A program made the position numbers and the translations under genes. Source: Toxotes chatareus (lineage: Eukaryota > Chordata > Actinopteri > Toxotidae). Taken from it: a DNA stretch of 64,000 bases. Where the stretch lies: the NCBI GenBank assembly GCA_016801885.1, contig CM028882.1, positions 22,461,047-22,525,046 of the forward strand. The letters are read 5' to 3'. Below are positions 25,801-39,717 of this stretch, in pieces. Below the pieces are notes generated by a model. It did no database searches. It saw nothing but the letters and a program-made list of their open reading frames with translations, and had not been told where the DNA came from. Each line of letters opens with the position of its first letter. The first letter of the stretch is position 1.

Positions 25801-28214
25801 CTTTGTCTTATAGTGAAAACACAACATACATTTAAACCCCTACTCATGCTGTGAAACCCGCAGCAAACACAGAGGGCATGTCGGGACAGCAAATTCAGAG
25901 GGCCTCCGATTCATCACGGTGGCTTTACTTTGAAGGGCTGGGGATTGGGCAGGGACGGCTAACATGACAGTCTTATCCCCTTGGCCCAGAGTGGAAGTGA
26001 TGTCTCTGTCAGAGATGAATCACAGTAGTTCTCCGGGGGGACCTCCTGGCCTCTTTCTGAAATCATACATTATTGTGTTGCTCAGAGGCGGGCCTGCATT
26101 TAATATAGTCATGATCCCTTTCTGTAAGGTCATGTATCTTGTGTGAATCCATCCATGCATGCATAAATTGTTTTTATATCATGTTGAAATGAATAATCTA
26201 GAGAAGCTGTATAGGATATGACAGTTGTATGAAGCCCAGTTTTAGCACAGCCTATGTAGCTATAAATTACTTTGCAAGCTGAGAGTAATAAAGAGTAAGA
26301 ACGTAGTGGCAAAACAAACTCACAGAGACTACATTCTACCTCTAAGAACAGATGATATCTTTTTTCTTTAGAAAGTAATACTTTTATGTTGTTTTAAAAA
26401 TCTTTTTTAAACTGCTCTTTGACTTCCAGCTTGGCATTTATTGTATACCTTCATTGGACAGGCTGACAGTCTGGGAGTCCACTCCTACCTTTTTTGATTC
26501 CGTCATTATAGTACTGTTTTTGTCTGTCCTGAATTTGTTTATTTGTTCTCTCTCACAAGCCTATCATCAATGGCTGACTATTCTGCTTCCGTCTGCTCTC
26601 CCACCTGGCGCTCATTGCTATTCTCCACTAGAAACATGTGGTCAACCTGGTTGTCAAGCTACATGCTAATAGTGAAATGCTTTTAAATTTTGCATAAAGC
26701 AGGTAGTTAGCTATGTAAAAATGTTTCTCACTGGCACACACCACCAGAATGCCAGCAATTCCAAGTTCAGGGCCAACCTTGGTGATTTTAATTGGTTTAT
26801 GACAAACAATCCTGAATAGTTCTTCACCAAGGATTTTCTCAGATAAGTGTGATAAAACAGACATAAATCAGACTGAGGCTTCATCCATGTAGACACTGAC
26901 ACAGCAGCCAGCACTCTTTTGTGAGCCACAAAATGGACTCTACAAATGGAGAAAATGAACACAGGCTCATGAGTGATTCATCGAGCCTTCCCTTTTGGCT
27001 CTGATGGGGTTTGAGTGAAGCTGTCCTGGATGTTAAGCAACTAATTACATGTACTCTTGTTAATGTAGATGAATCCCTTCTCATGTAACTTTTCTGGGTA
27101 CATCATAAAATCAGTACTTCTACTTTCACTTATGTAGCCTACGGCTACACTGTCATGGCAGACCAGGAGAATATTCCATTTAAGTTTGCTTTGAACCTCC
27201 TTTCCCTCCTAAGCCTGTGAAAAAGTTTTAATACAGAGAGGAAATGGTCTTCACTTTCAAGAGCATCAGAGAATTGCAGAGGGATTGGTTGGTAAGGCAT
27301 ATTCATATGGAAAAGCTTGTGATCAGAAAGCCACATTGACCCTTTTATGGTAACTATATTTACCCTGTCACTGAGAATATAGTGTTCAAAAGAGCTACTT
27401 TTCTTCTTTTACTCGGTTTTCAGTGCAGTTATTCTTACTTCTGGGTCAAGTAATGTTTCTACACTTGCACCTTCCAGTTCTTTTTCAATCATGATGCTGT
27501 CTAAACTCACTTCCTATTGCTGTCTTAGGCCTTATAATATGATTCTGGTTGTAAATTTTACATTTGATTTAAATAATAAGTAGATTTAATGTTTATTATT
27601 GAAAAAGTTGCCCATCTTTCTGTGTGTCAGTGCAGACCTGATTCATTTTCAACCCACCTCCCAAAAGAAGGCACACACACAGACAAAACAAACACAGACA
27701 AGCACACAAAGCCAGATTTGTGCTTGCCCTTACAACATTGATGAACCAGATGCTATGATCTTAAATAAAGATGCACACATCAGATCAAACAGGTTATTTA
27801 GGACATGATGGACCAGTGAGTCAAGCTGGAGTCCCTTGGCTGACCATGGAGTGTTGCAGGGGCATCAGTGGCAGCTTCAGCATGTAGACGAGGACACAAT
27901 TAGAAGACGAACAGGGGGGACAGATGAGGTTCTGTTTGACACACATCTGACACAGCACTTGCCCAAGCAGATGGCTCATGAATAACTGAAGGAAGCGGAG
28001 GTCGGCTGGCAGAAGGAAAAACAGTCTGTGTATGGAAAAAGACAGTCTACATAGACCTATATGCATGTGTCTGTGCATACATGGAAGTCTCTTCCTGTCT
28101 GTGGGAAAAATTAAAACAATACCAATGCACATATAGTAAATACATCTGACTTGGCATAGCTGTGGTAGGCAGATACATCACGTCATGTCATACTACTGAG
28201 AAGTGACAGCAGTA
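22891..28214. other. rtn4r intron 1, exon 2-proximal part
   Basis: No recognised mobile element. It holds the longest unexplained frame of the window (plus strand, 23849-24481, 210 codons), discussed under findings. Much of 24080-24480 is CT-rich on the plus strand, which lowers stop-codon frequency. Confidence 0.6.
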
Positions 28215-28450
28215 ACAATAGGGAGTGGGCTGGCAATATCCTGACGGTGAGAGAATGAGCTTGCAATCAGAGGGCTGTCAGATCGAATCCCTTCTCGCCT
28301 GGCAAACAATTGGAAGCGAAAGTGGAAGTGAAGAGTTCTCCATTGCAACAACTGCCATCAAATTACCATCGACCCCTTGAGTGATGCACTGACCTCCCAG
28401 CTGCTCAAATCCTTGCACAGTCATTCAACACTGTGTTGTGCTCAACATCT
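28215..28450 (+). mobile_element. tRNA-derived SINE (degenerate)
   Basis: GATCGAATCCC at 28281-28291 matches the RNA polymerase III B box (GTTCGAATCCC). It is preceded by a tRNA-like stretch (GAGAATGAGCTTGCAATCAG). The body continues with GTGAAGAGTTCTCC and CCCCTTGAGTGATGCACTGA, resembling a common teleost SINE body (GTGAAGAGCGCTC, CCCTTGAGCAAGGCACCGA) as I recall it. No clear tail or target duplication, so the borders are approximate. It is not a functional tRNA gene. Confidence 0.6.
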
Positions 28451-28471
28451 ACTAAGTGTTGTTGTTGCATA

Positions 28472-28880
28472 CAGTGATGAAAAGTAACTAGATAAAGTGA
28501 AATTGCTCAAGTACTATTATTAAGTACAATTTTTAAGTACTTGCACTTTCATTTAATGCCACTTTTGAGTTCTACTTCATAACATTTAAGCCAAATATTG
28601 TTTTTTTATACCTGACTTGACCTGCCAGCTATAGTTGTTAGTTATGTTTTACATACAAACTCTATCATCAGTTTACAGAATATGGGAGAACATGCAACAT
28701 GCTGCTTACACATTAATTTTCAGTAATAATAAAAGTGACATTCTGACTGCCTGTATAATGGATACTTTAACTTTTGATACTCTGAAAGTTAATACTTTTC
28801 AAGTAAGATGTGTGTTGCATAAATAAGTATTTTACCTTATGGTGTTGCTACTTTTACTAAATATTACACTTGTGATTCAG
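28472..28880 (+). mobile_element. Teleost MITE, AGTAACTA type (probably hAT-like), copy 1
   Basis: It starts CAGTGATGAAAAGTAACTA and continues with repeated AAGTAC and CTCAAGTACT motifs, ACTTTCATTTAATGCCACTTT and CAGCTATAGTTGTTAGTTA. This is the layout of a very common fish MITE (CAGTGATGGAAAGTAACTAAGTA...). The right end is degenerate, so the end coordinate is approximate and no target duplication was found. It begins about 20 bp after the SINE. Confidence 0.6.
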
Positions 28881-30216
28881 TATTGCAATTTGCAGCAAGG
28901 GACTAAGAAAAAAATAAATATATATATATTAAAGAAAAGAGCAGTCAAAGTCAATGCAGCAGGGGCTAAGATATTCTGACTTTTAGTCCCGAGATCAAGC
29001 TCCACAAACGATTGATCGCACACCTACTACTGCAAATCGATAACCGTCCTTTATTAGACTCTTCCTGCCTGGTAAAGGCATGCTACACCATGCTAGGCTT
29101 TCTGTTACAAATTTGTAGTCTAAAAGCCGAGGTTGAGACACTCAAGCAGTGTCACCTTTTCTCAGACTTGACAAAGCTCCTCCAGAGCCACAAAGAATAT
29201 TATTCAGCTGTTTTTACTGGCTGTGTAGGACTCCTCATGACTATTAAATAGTCCATGACATGTACAATAGGGGCAGTGTCCCTTTAAGTAAAGGATGGCT
29301 ACTTCTTACAGCAATGACTGCATATATGGGCAGAACTCCTGCAACTATCAATCAACTTAGTTGCTTAAATGCTAATGCTTTTTCTTCTAAGTTGCATTTA
29401 AAGATAGCTGAAATAGAGTTAGGTTTGCTTAAATGCCACTACAGTGGATTAATTGTAGTGTTGTGGCATAGTGCCACTAGATTACAGGGCAAAAATGGCA
29501 CATTTCTCACAACTCTATTGTATAGTTGGCAGCAAACCAAGTCGCCCTCAATGCTGCTACAGCTCACTATGAAATGTTCCACAGAAGGCGATGGGAGTCA
29601 AGTCCACCCGTAAGGTTTTGAAGAATGGCTCAAATACAGCTTTGTGCCCGCCTCCACATGTCACAGACAGGGGGGCAATTTTCACATGCGAAACCATGTA
29701 AAATGAATAATTCAACTAATGTAAGCTGAAAATAATGCAGGCATCCACCGAGCATGAGTGTGTGGGGGTGTCCAGATGTACTCCTCAAGTCACAGAGGAG
29801 CGAAAATTCGGAATGCCCTACTTTGAGTTTAGTGCCATGCGGGCTGCCAGTAGTGCAGCCAAGCCTTTTTGCTTAACAGAGTGTATAAGACTTTATCTTA
29901 TCTACACATGGCTGGAGAGAAAATAAATGAGGGTAGCTGCTATTGTACATGCCCCATGTGTCTAGTTGTTGCTTAGCTCTCAGGCAGACTTTAACACAGG
30001 TGTTAACATTTTAGGAGGCATCCTTTTTTTTTGTTTAAGACAGAGCGTGCCATCATCCTCTTCAGAGGATTGTATGAACGTCTATGCTGCAAAGAAAAAC
30101 AGAAAAAAGATTGTGGTGTGGTTAATGCACAAAAACCCCACCTGCAACCCCACATTATCCACATAGAGGAACGGATGTGTAGTATTTTGAATGAGGTTCT
30201 TACATTTAAGGTGTTA

Positions 30217-30238
30217 TTAAAAAAAAAAAAAAAAAAAA
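30217..30238. repeat. Poly(A) tract
   Basis: A run of about 20 A bases in rtn4r intron 1. No recognisable retrotransposed sequence precedes it. Confidence 0.85.
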
Positions 30239-31502
30239 GACATGATTCATCACTCTCAAAACTGAGTCATGGTCTCTCATGCAGCTCCGGGGCTCTCACA
30301 TCAACAATGTGAAATTGGTGAGGATTGCGAGTCCTCACCGTTAATGCATTGCACTGGCAGGAAAGCAAATGAGGCCTAATGAATCACTGCTGTATTATCT
30401 AAAAAAGATAATGGCCCCAGTAAATATTGGATGATAGCTTCATATAATGCTAACACCTCCTCATGTGAAGTATCAGCTGGAGAGGGAGAGAGCAGTGACA
30501 GCACCCACAGACAGCCTCGTATATTTGGGCATGTGAAGTTGAGAAAACAAATTGAGGTGGTCTGAGCGGAGAACACGCTGTAATGGGTGGTCACACAGTT
30601 TGATGCAAGTTTGATGTCACTGTAGCCTGTCTTTGTTGTAGGCATAGCTGAGCTTTCAAAGAATGGTCTTTCTGTTTTCCAGGCCTGGAAGTAGAGCCGG
30701 TGCAAACATTATCCACTCCTCATCTTTCTGACAGCTTCATTACTACAAAATTCCCGTGTTTGGCAGCAGCGCTCTCAGACTGGCACTTGTTGTGCTTGTT
30801 GAAGAGAAATTAGCTCTGGATGAAGTGTTGTGTTTGTGTGTTACAATTGGGGAAAAAACACATCAAACAAGCACTTAATCTTTGACCAGTCTAGACTAAA
30901 CCAAAATCATTCTGTGAGTAATCCATTTAGTTGGTTTGGAGAATTGCTGTGTGAAAGGAGTGGAAAGACTAGCTAGCACCTATGCTGCTTTGTTCTTGAC
31001 ATGGATGCTCAACTCCACCTTGCAAAGCCTTTGTGCTCAGGATAGAAACAACTGAAAGCACACACATTAGTCATTCCAAGGTTATGCATAGGTGAATGTA
31101 CTGTACAGCACAGAGGGGTATTTTGAGCAGGTAGATTTAGTCAATCATGTGAAAATGCAACGAATGATACGGATTCACTGCCTGAGAGCGAGAGGCAGTG
31201 AAAATGAGCCTGAGAATACTTCACAAGACAAACCATTATTGACCCCTTTTTACTGTCATCATATGTCATCTAACCTTCCTTAGGGTTCTCCAGTTTCGCA
31301 ATATTGCACTCTGCTGGATTGGCCAGCTGACGATGCAGACTGCAAATGTGTCATCTGTAATCACCTCAAACCATGAGACCTGACTGAGACGGGGCGAGCC
31401 CAGAAAGCTATGCTTTAACCTGCAAGTGTGGCTTCAAAGAACCGCAAACATCACTGAATTCATCCTCACTGAAGCGCATATTATGCCTATATGTCATGGC
31501 AG

Positions 31503-31505
<3 letters not shown>

Positions 31506-31539
<34 letters not shown>
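31506..31539. repeat. (CA)n microsatellite
   Basis: About 17 uninterrupted CA units inside rtn4r intron 1. Confidence 0.95.
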
Positions 31540-31541
<2 letters not shown>

Positions 31542-32899
31542 TCCAAATGTTTAATGTATAATGTATAAGCATGAAGTTGTATGCACTTCTACCCCACCAT
31601 CCACACGTACAATTAGCCATGTCTGATTTTCCTGCCATTATTAAAGTAAAATAAATAAATATATAAATCCCTAATTAGTTCACACACAAAATTCAGACAG
31701 CCCGAATGACATGGCTCACCACGAGATGACGTGTCGTGCAGCACAGCGCTCAGCAAGCTGTTTTCTCTGATGCTTGCCACAAAGTGTCTCAGCTACCCCG
31801 TGACATATGGGAGAGTATTCATTTGGAGGAGATGAAAAGGGAATCACGTGGGATATACAGCCCTAAAAGCATGGGGCGTTTAATTGATGTGTGAATGACA
31901 GAGAGCGACGTTGTCTATGAAAGGGAAGTCAATGAGATCTCAAGAGAAAATGAAATGCGGCAGATACCTGGGACACGGTGGGCAGGCAGTGTCCAACCTG
32001 CAGTTAGTAGTGACTGACTGGTTTGTTGTTGTGCGGGTGATATTTACATGGTCTATCTCATTACATCAGAATGTCAGCATGTTTAATCTCTCAGCTCATG
32101 TACAGCGCATTCAATTACTGCATCTCGCACAACATACATGCTCTGAAGTGCCAGCTCATAAGGTAGCCATTAGTTATCCATTATCTGAAACAATGACTGT
32201 GTAATTCCTTTCTGGTCCCTGTGCATGACTCATCAGACACACAGTGGAAGGAATACAGACACACAATGTGCCTAAAGCATACATTTCCGTGGAATAAAGC
32301 CACCCTGAGACTAGCAGAAAATGAAAAGAATAAAATAAATAAACAAATTAGGTAGATCATTGTGCAAGCATTAACTAATTCTGGTCGGCTTTCTTGTATA
32401 TCCATCTATTTTGGATGTGTAGGCAGCCCTGGAGGCATGTTGACCTGAAAAAGACAAACCTCTCCCTTCCTTTCATCTTTTGAGTCAGTTCCTGCAAGAA
32501 AATGTATTAGGGCCAATAACACAAGGCCTACTTCTGCTGTTCTGCACTGTAACAAGAGATGTGTTCTCAGCAGTGTTTTGCTCCCATCACATTGGATTTT
32601 TTTTTTTCAGGCCTCTCTTTCCAAAATCGTGTTGTCAGAGGGATACATTAGGATTTGTTGCGCAATGAAAACTATTGAAAACCCAGTAAATATTTGTGGA
32701 GGCTGCGATACTCTGTGTGAGCATATGTAGGTGGATTTTTGACATTAGTGAGGTATAGAATCTCATATCTTCCACTGCCTCCACATAGATCTGATTCATT
32801 CTCTATCCTAGACCTTCCACTTAAACCTGAAGCATGTGAAAACTTGCTTTGAAAACTGAATTTGGCCAGCCTCTGACTCAAACAGTATTTACTGTATAT

Positions 32900-32969
32900 T
32901 TTAAAGCGTTGTGGAGAAAAGAGAACTTCTACTGCACTAGAAGGTCTCTTTTCTCCACAGCGCTTTAAA
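32900..32969. repeat. Near-perfect 31-bp inverted repeat (hairpin)
   Basis: Arms 32900-32930 and 32939-32969 are separated by the 8-nt loop ACTGCACT, with two mismatches in 31 pairs. In a plus-strand RNA one mismatch becomes a G·U pair. In the rtn4r (minus) pre-mRNA both are true mismatches. No coding or terminator role is apparent. It may be a small palindromic transposon relic or a small-RNA hairpin. Confidence 0.9.
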
Positions 32970-35059
32970 GAGAAATGACAACCTTGAAGCATCTTGACTG
33001 AAAATGAAACAGCACTGGAATACAGTTACAGAACTGGGTGATATAAGAGGTGAATAACAGAACCACTCATTATTTGTAGAGCAACTGAAAAACTGGACCA
33101 GATCAAAAATAGAATAAGGTTAAAGAAAATCTACGATAATGCTTGGAGGAGGGGAGAAAAGCCAAAAAGGGACATGCCAGAGCAAGTTTCAGCACTTTCA
33201 TATGGAGATTAAAGTGCTAGTTGTCGGGAAAGGTGAGCAAGTTGAAGGAACTAGGATTTCATCATCTGTTGCTTTGAATCCTGTTCAGAAGACTATGGCC
33301 ATATGCTCCTCTTTTTCATATTTTCTGTTGTAAATGTCATAAACCAAAACTTACAAGGAAAAGCACTGCTTGAGAATCCACAAGCAAGTCGGCCATCTTA
33401 TCTTTCCGTAAGGGATCAGGCCCAACCTGACTGCAGGATCTCTGCAGTGCGCCACAGCAAAAGCACACTTAGCGACTTTGGAAGTTCTGTGTATCTCCCA
33501 TTTGGATTCTGCTTTTCGTTTCAATGGATAAGGGTTGAGGGAATGGAATAATGGACCCTTTCATAAGATCTATTTTTTTAGTGACATTCTCACATTCTCC
33601 TCTTTTCGCCATCAAAAACGGAAAGGAACGGCTGCTTCCTAGTTGGTTTAATAAGCCCACTTTAGAGAGGGTCTTAATAGTAAGCACTCACTTCTTTGGA
33701 AGAATGAAAGGAGAATGACTTGTGCATTATTTACCACCTGCCTCAGTACCACCGCACCCTGCGCAGACAAAGCAGGCTACTGCAGGAAAATGGATTTTTC
33801 TGCAGCGGAGCTCCGATAAGAAGGATAGAGAGAGAAAGAATAGAAAACAGAAAATGAGGGGATGAATACAGAGAGACATTAGTACCATCCCCAGCCAAGC
33901 CCAGAATCAGTTAAATTTCTTCGCACCAGCTTGTCTGCTATCTGCTCCTCTTCCTCCCTATTGGCCTGATAAGGACAGTTCTTTACATCAGAGGCCTCCA
34001 CGGATCAGTCACCTTTTTTACCGTAAAGGTCGAGCAATGGCCCAAAGCTCAGTTCATGCTGGGAAGTCATCATTCCTGTTCTTTATCTCCCAGGTGAGGG
34101 ATGATCCAAGGCTGAGTGTCATGCCAGTCTGCCCCCAATATGCCCTGTAACCCCTTCAACACCCCTCTCCCCTCCTTGGGCTGCAGCCAGAGAGATAGGA
34201 GGAGAGCTGGTGACGTATGAGCACCGTTTACACAATACCTCACGGCAAAGCGGCCATCAGATAAGGCCAGAGTAAAGATCTGGTAGTGCCAAGCTGTCAC
34301 GGTGGTGCTGTAGTATCTCAGAGGCTGGTCGGGCTATCTCCCGACACCCCTCGCTTTTGAACAAGTGAACCACGAGATGAGAAGGAGGGATAAACACGTC
34401 AGCATATGGTAGCCACCTGAGACTTTCCCCTACCTCCTAGAAAACAAAAATCTCCTGCAATCTGCCGACATCGTTTCCTTGGATTCCAACACAGGTGTGT
34501 GAGTGTGATGCGCTGGCGCAATTTGCGTGTCACTGTACTGTGGGACGACCCAACTGACAAGACTTCCTGCTTTGGTGCCTGGGTAATGAGTCATTCCAGC
34601 CCTGGAGAAAAACAATCTGGTATTTTTAAACTGCATCCTTCAGCTGTTCCTTTCTCCCTGGAGCTCCAGCTTGTAAGCTCTTGGTGGATCGTAATGTGAA
34701 TTCCATTTCTAGAGCTTGTGCTAATGGGCCTGATATGTCTGAATAATACAAATGCATTACAGTGCTTTTAATGGTACTTTTGGCCCATCCATACCCCGCT
34801 GATTAAGACTTAATGCTCTGCACAATGCAACTAAATATATGTGTGAGTTCAGAACCTAACAACTAGACTGGTAAAATTAGTGTGTTATAAAATTATAAAA
34901 CTCAAGCGTTTTGAATTCTGAAAAAAAAGGAATGCTAGTAATATTTATAAAATTTGAGAAAGCATCCTTCCCATCTACACAAGGGTTTTGATTTCAGGAG
35001 CTAAACAGAGCTGACCTAACTTTTTTTTTTTCACCTGTATCAAAAACTTAAAAACCACT
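32970..35059. other. rtn4r intron 1 segment, nothing recognised
   Basis: Unique-looking sequence, no frame above 82 codons and no clear repeats. Confidence 0.6.
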
Positions 35060-35208
35060 GAACTGTAATTACTAATTAGTAACTAGTAACTATAGCTCTC
35101 TGCTGGAGCACTCGAAAATGTAATAGAGTAGAATTATAAAGGAGAACAAAATGGAAATACTACAGTCGTGTAATGTTAGTAAATGTACTTTGTTGCTTCC
35201 AACCACTG
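35060..35208 (-). mobile_element. Teleost MITE, AGTAACTA type, copy 2 (partial, inverted)
   Basis: Read on the minus strand it starts CAGTGGTTGGAAGCAACAAA and passes through AGTACATTTACT, AGTATTTCCATTTT and TAGTTACTAGTTACT-like motifs, the same order as the element at 28472 but in the opposite orientation. Only about 150 bp of the outer part is recognisable. Confidence 0.5.
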
Positions 35209-38200
35209 GAAAATGTTACCATTAACTGGCTGGATAGAAGATATTTGATCCTGAAATTAATAGTACAGTTGTGAGACGAAACTGTTCTTGTCTGTGTCCT
35301 GGTTTCCTGTTCAACTTCCACACTGTTTGGACGCTTTTTGGTCGCTGTTCTGGTCTCATTTGTTGATATAATCCAGTTCGTGCTAACACCTCTAAGATAT
35401 TGCTTGTGGGTGTGAAAAGCCATCAAGTCTTTCAAATTAATCCATCCTTTGGCTGATTATTTGTGTTAACATATATGGCAGGATGTATACTCTTCAGTCC
35501 ATGTGATGCATTTGCCTTAGCTGGTGGTTTGTACGTGTGCCTTTTCACATCGTGTATATATGCTTGCAGGCTGCATGTGGCACGTGGCCCTGACGCGAAA
35601 CAAGAAAGAAGCAGACAGCACAGAACCAAATCCCTCTTGATCCCCTCTCATATGAAAACATCTAAAGTCTTCTCTTTCTGTCTGCATTCTGCTTAGAGAG
35701 GCGCTAGCGCCGTGCCTCATCACCTGAGCAGCCATCACCTGACAGCAGGGATTTCAATCATTCTGCTGAGCTCGTAACCCTGTCTCTACCACCTCCTCCC
35801 CCTCACTCCCAACGCAGCCACCCGCCACTGTCATGCTAATTTACTAGTGCACACTGATGTGAGCACTCACGTTTTAGAGCTTTCTCATAGACCCATCATG
35901 GGCTGGCAATTAAAGTTATGCATGATTTGAAACTGGAGCACAAAAGACGATAATTTTGCTCTCTCCTGGGGAGAATCCACTCAATCAAAGGTCATAAGAC
36001 AACAGTGCTTGGTTATACACACGTGTTTTCCAGAGAGGGAAACAGCTTAGAGGCAGGTAATACAGAAAGCAGGGAGAGCTACTGTAGCTACATGTAGCTT
36101 CACAGGTATAACAGTCCATTTCTACAGGGCATCTAGAAATAGCAGCTGTGCAACCACTGCAGTGGTTAACAATAGATTATGTTTGCTCTTCCACTTTTGT
36201 TGGCTATATCTATGGTAAACCGCCTCCGGTAAAGTAGAGTAAACAAGAAAATAGAGGGTCTGTGTCTGCTCTGAGCAACAAATCACGCTCCTACAGATTA
36301 TCATTAGTCTCACTAGCCAGCAGAAAGCAAGACTAGAGGCTTGTTCCTCAATGAATCGAATACCAGATATGGTCATAAAGAAGAGCAATAAATCACAGTA
36401 TGTTTGTATTTTTTATGAGCCCAAGTTAACCAACATAACACTCTAATTGGCTAATCTTGATTCTATATCCACAAAGCTCTGCATGGGCTTTTGAAAACAA
36501 AGCTGTATGCACTTTCAGAGCTCACCAGGAGCTTATGGAGTTTCCACACTTCCTCATGAATATGACATACCATTTATGATTAATGGCATTACTGGCTGGG
36601 CTAAGATAAGAGCTCAATTAGCTGTGTGGGCAAGGACCTTCACTCTATCTCCTGCGACTAATCCCATGGCTTTTGTTATGATCAGCAAGAGCAGAGTTTT
36701 AATCTTGGCTTCCGAGTGCCAGGCATTACCCCAGACACAACACTTTTTAAGAACACTCAAAAATGCACTTCTGCTGTGAGTTGCACTGTTCAGTGCTGCA
36801 TGATGATGGCTGCAATGTCACCAAATCTGCCAATATCTGCCACTGGTGTGCTTTGGCAATGTCAGAGATGGCACTCATTGAAAATGAATGAAATTAAGTC
36901 TTTTAAGTGAAATGAATTCATCTACCTTGTTAATATCTTAGAAAGAGCCGCCTCCTGAGAGTTATCATCGGTGCTAAGCCCACTCATCCTCCCGAGGGAT
37001 GTGCGCTGCCTACATGCTTGCACTGATGCTAGTTTCCTACAAATATATTTCTTGCTACTGCAGCAATGCCCGGGGACTTTTGCTGAAGCCCATAATCTCT
37101 ACAGAACTGTCAAACGTCTGTGAATCTCAGACTACTATAGTACAAAGAGGCCCCCTAACAAAGCTCTTAATATTTCACCAGTTATCCATTGAAAACAGTC
37201 AAGGACAATCCTTTCATTCTTACAGCTTTAATTTGTTGTAAAAACTTTTAACAAGCCATTATGAGGATGCTTGATTAAATATTAAAAGTCATACAAGGAT
37301 AAACCTTTCAAAGAACAAGAGGGGATGCTACAATATTCAGGGAAGTATAGCGATGACATGAGAACTCCGTGCATAGTACATGATATAGTAGTATTTAATT
37401 GTGCTGATAAGACTTGCACAACAGAGGAGATCTATTGTGGTAGCCATTTCTGCAGTAAAACCCATCTTGCATGATGCTGCACTTTGTAGCACTCACCCTC
37501 TGCAGGGGAAAACGTAGCGCACCATCTGTTCCCCGATCCCCAGCAACAAACAACAGACAGACCAGCAGACACAGGCATCACTCCCGCACCAGCAAAGAAT
37601 TGTGGGAAACAGGGAGGCAGCTACACAGACGCAAGGCAGCTAAATGTGGGATGAAAGCACCCATCAGCTGCTAGGATTTGATCAGGAGGCCTGAGCTGAC
37701 ACCGCACTCCCAGGAATGATGCAAATTGAGGGAGACACTGCAAAGGAGCCGCCGTGCAATGAGAGAGGCGGGACGGCAAGGGAGCAGGAGAAAGGGAGAC
37801 GATGGGCTGGGGCAAGAGCCGAAGGAGAGACAGAAAGAACGAGAATGTAGTCGCCATACAATGAGGGAGCCTTAACACAGAGTATAAAAGCAGGGTAGAA
37901 TAGAGAAAGAGAGAAAGGCTAGTATATCTAAAGAGACAGCCTGCACAAACGGAGACTTGACAGGGTATGTAGAGGGTGCAGGGAGAAAGACAGAAAGAGG
38001 GAGGAAAAGAAAAGGAGGGAAAGATTTGGGGATGCAGTCCATTTTTAGATGCCGTCTAGAAAACTTGCCTCAATCAGAATGCTAAGTAGCTCCACGAACA
38101 TTATTTCTGGATTAAGATTAATGTGGGTGGCTCACCACATTCAAGCCCGCACCCAAACAAATACAATGTGTGAGTTCAGTCTGTCACAGGCATATACCAC

Positions 38201-39717
38201 TGCGAAGCAAACACATACACACAATCTAAAGTGTTAAAGGATGGAAAAGGAGAGAGAAGATCTAATTGCCAAAATATGCTATGGACATGAGAGAAAGGCT
38301 TAAGCTTGCCCCCTAGTGTTCATCCCAGTCCCTGAGCACAGTGCAAAGGATTCTCCATCTTAACAAAGTATTATGTCTGCTATTATAACCTAATTTTAGT
38401 AAGTATTAAGAGACAAGCACAAAAAAGGCCACCGACAGGGTGGTAATAATATTTGACCTGTTTTTCTTTAACCAAGTGTCATGTTCTTGATTTTAATGCA
38501 GCTATCTGCTTTTTCCAGTCTTGTTTCAGGATGCTCATTTCAAATCATTTTCTTAAACAAGCAGAGTTGCACTGGGAACAATGTAAGCTCTATTTGGCCT
38601 CACTGTGGTTAAACCTTAAACCTACTTTTTTCTTGTCTTCAATGTTAATGTTTTCACTGTTTTGATAGAATAATTTGCATGTACAGATCTTAAAACAGCA
38701 TTTGTCCTATTTCAATAATTACTGTATTTGGCACAAGAATATATGTTGTGGCCTGTGGTACTTATTAATGAGATGGGGACAGACAGACGCACAGACAGAC
38801 AGACAGATAGATAGATGTTGATGAATAACAAAGCAGTCTGGTATCAAAGGCCATGAAAAAAGAATGTCCTACAATGGAAAAAAAAGACAAAAAAGTAGAC
38901 AGCTTCATGACTAATGGTTTATATGCCTGTGGATCGACATCAAAGTCAGCACTACGTTAATAGAAGGATTCATTATTTGAAAGATAAAAAAGAATGCGAT
39001 CCATTAACTAGACCTTTTTTCTGCTCGGCTCTGGAAATTCTCCATTTTGTATTGCCAGCAGCAGATTTGATTTAATAATGTGCAATGATTCAACACTGAA
39101 ATGCCAGCACCAGGCAAGCCAAATGAAGAAAACACACAAAACCATTTACATTTAACATGCTTGAACTAGGGAAATGACATACAGTTATTTAATAGAACTG
39201 AAATTGGATGGAGACCCTGCAAGATTACTATGACTCAACGACATAATCATGAAGTTCGTGAAAAACAACCCAACAACTAAATTAGAAGGTACAGTAAAGT
39301 TTGACTGAACAAAAACTAGTGTCATGCAACATTTCAGCGAGGCTGTCCTCATATTAAAAAAAACTGCCCCATAGGTCATCTGTGCAAGCAGCTTATTACG
39401 ACCTATAGTTATGTTTTAGGGGGATCTGGATGGCTGGATGGCTCAACTAAAGAAAGGACTTTGACTTGAAAGACTGCTGTTCATTTCCCATGTGAAACCA
39501 ATAATAACTGTTGCCTTTTTAACCGTGATGTTGATGTTACACAACCTTAACTGTGTTTTTATTACTGTAACCATGACAACAGAGGTCCTGTAACCTTAAA
39601 GGAAGAACTTATTTTATCTCAAGCCACAATGTTTTCCTAAACCTGAGCGAGAATTTTGTGCCAAAACTGTGCCATAAGCTTAACCACGCGTTTATTGTTG
39701 AAACCACGACAAGGCCG
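35209..39717. other. rtn4r intron 1 segment, nothing recognised apart from GACA/GATA repeat
   Basis: A purine-rich, GA-biased stretch covers about 37740-38030. No coding frame above 90 codons and no mobile-element ends were found. Confidence 0.6.
38777..38816. repeat. (GACA)n(GATA)n microsatellite
   Basis: Tetranucleotide units shift from ACAG to ATAG, a compound repeat of the GATA/GACA type. Confidence 0.9.

Larger units (their letters stand above)
28881..32899. other. rtn4r intron 1 segment, no gene seen
   Basis: Contains the poly(A) tract and CA microsatellite listed separately. Plus-strand frames of 79 and 117 codons at 29012-29251 and 29260-29613 follow one another, but no domain is recognisable. 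They could belong to an old unidentified repeat. Confidence 0.5.

Noticed and set aside
28260..28295. tRNA gene suggested by GATCGAATCCC
   Set aside because: No acceptor stem or proper cloverleaf; the body downstream matches a SINE, so the B box belongs to a retroposon.
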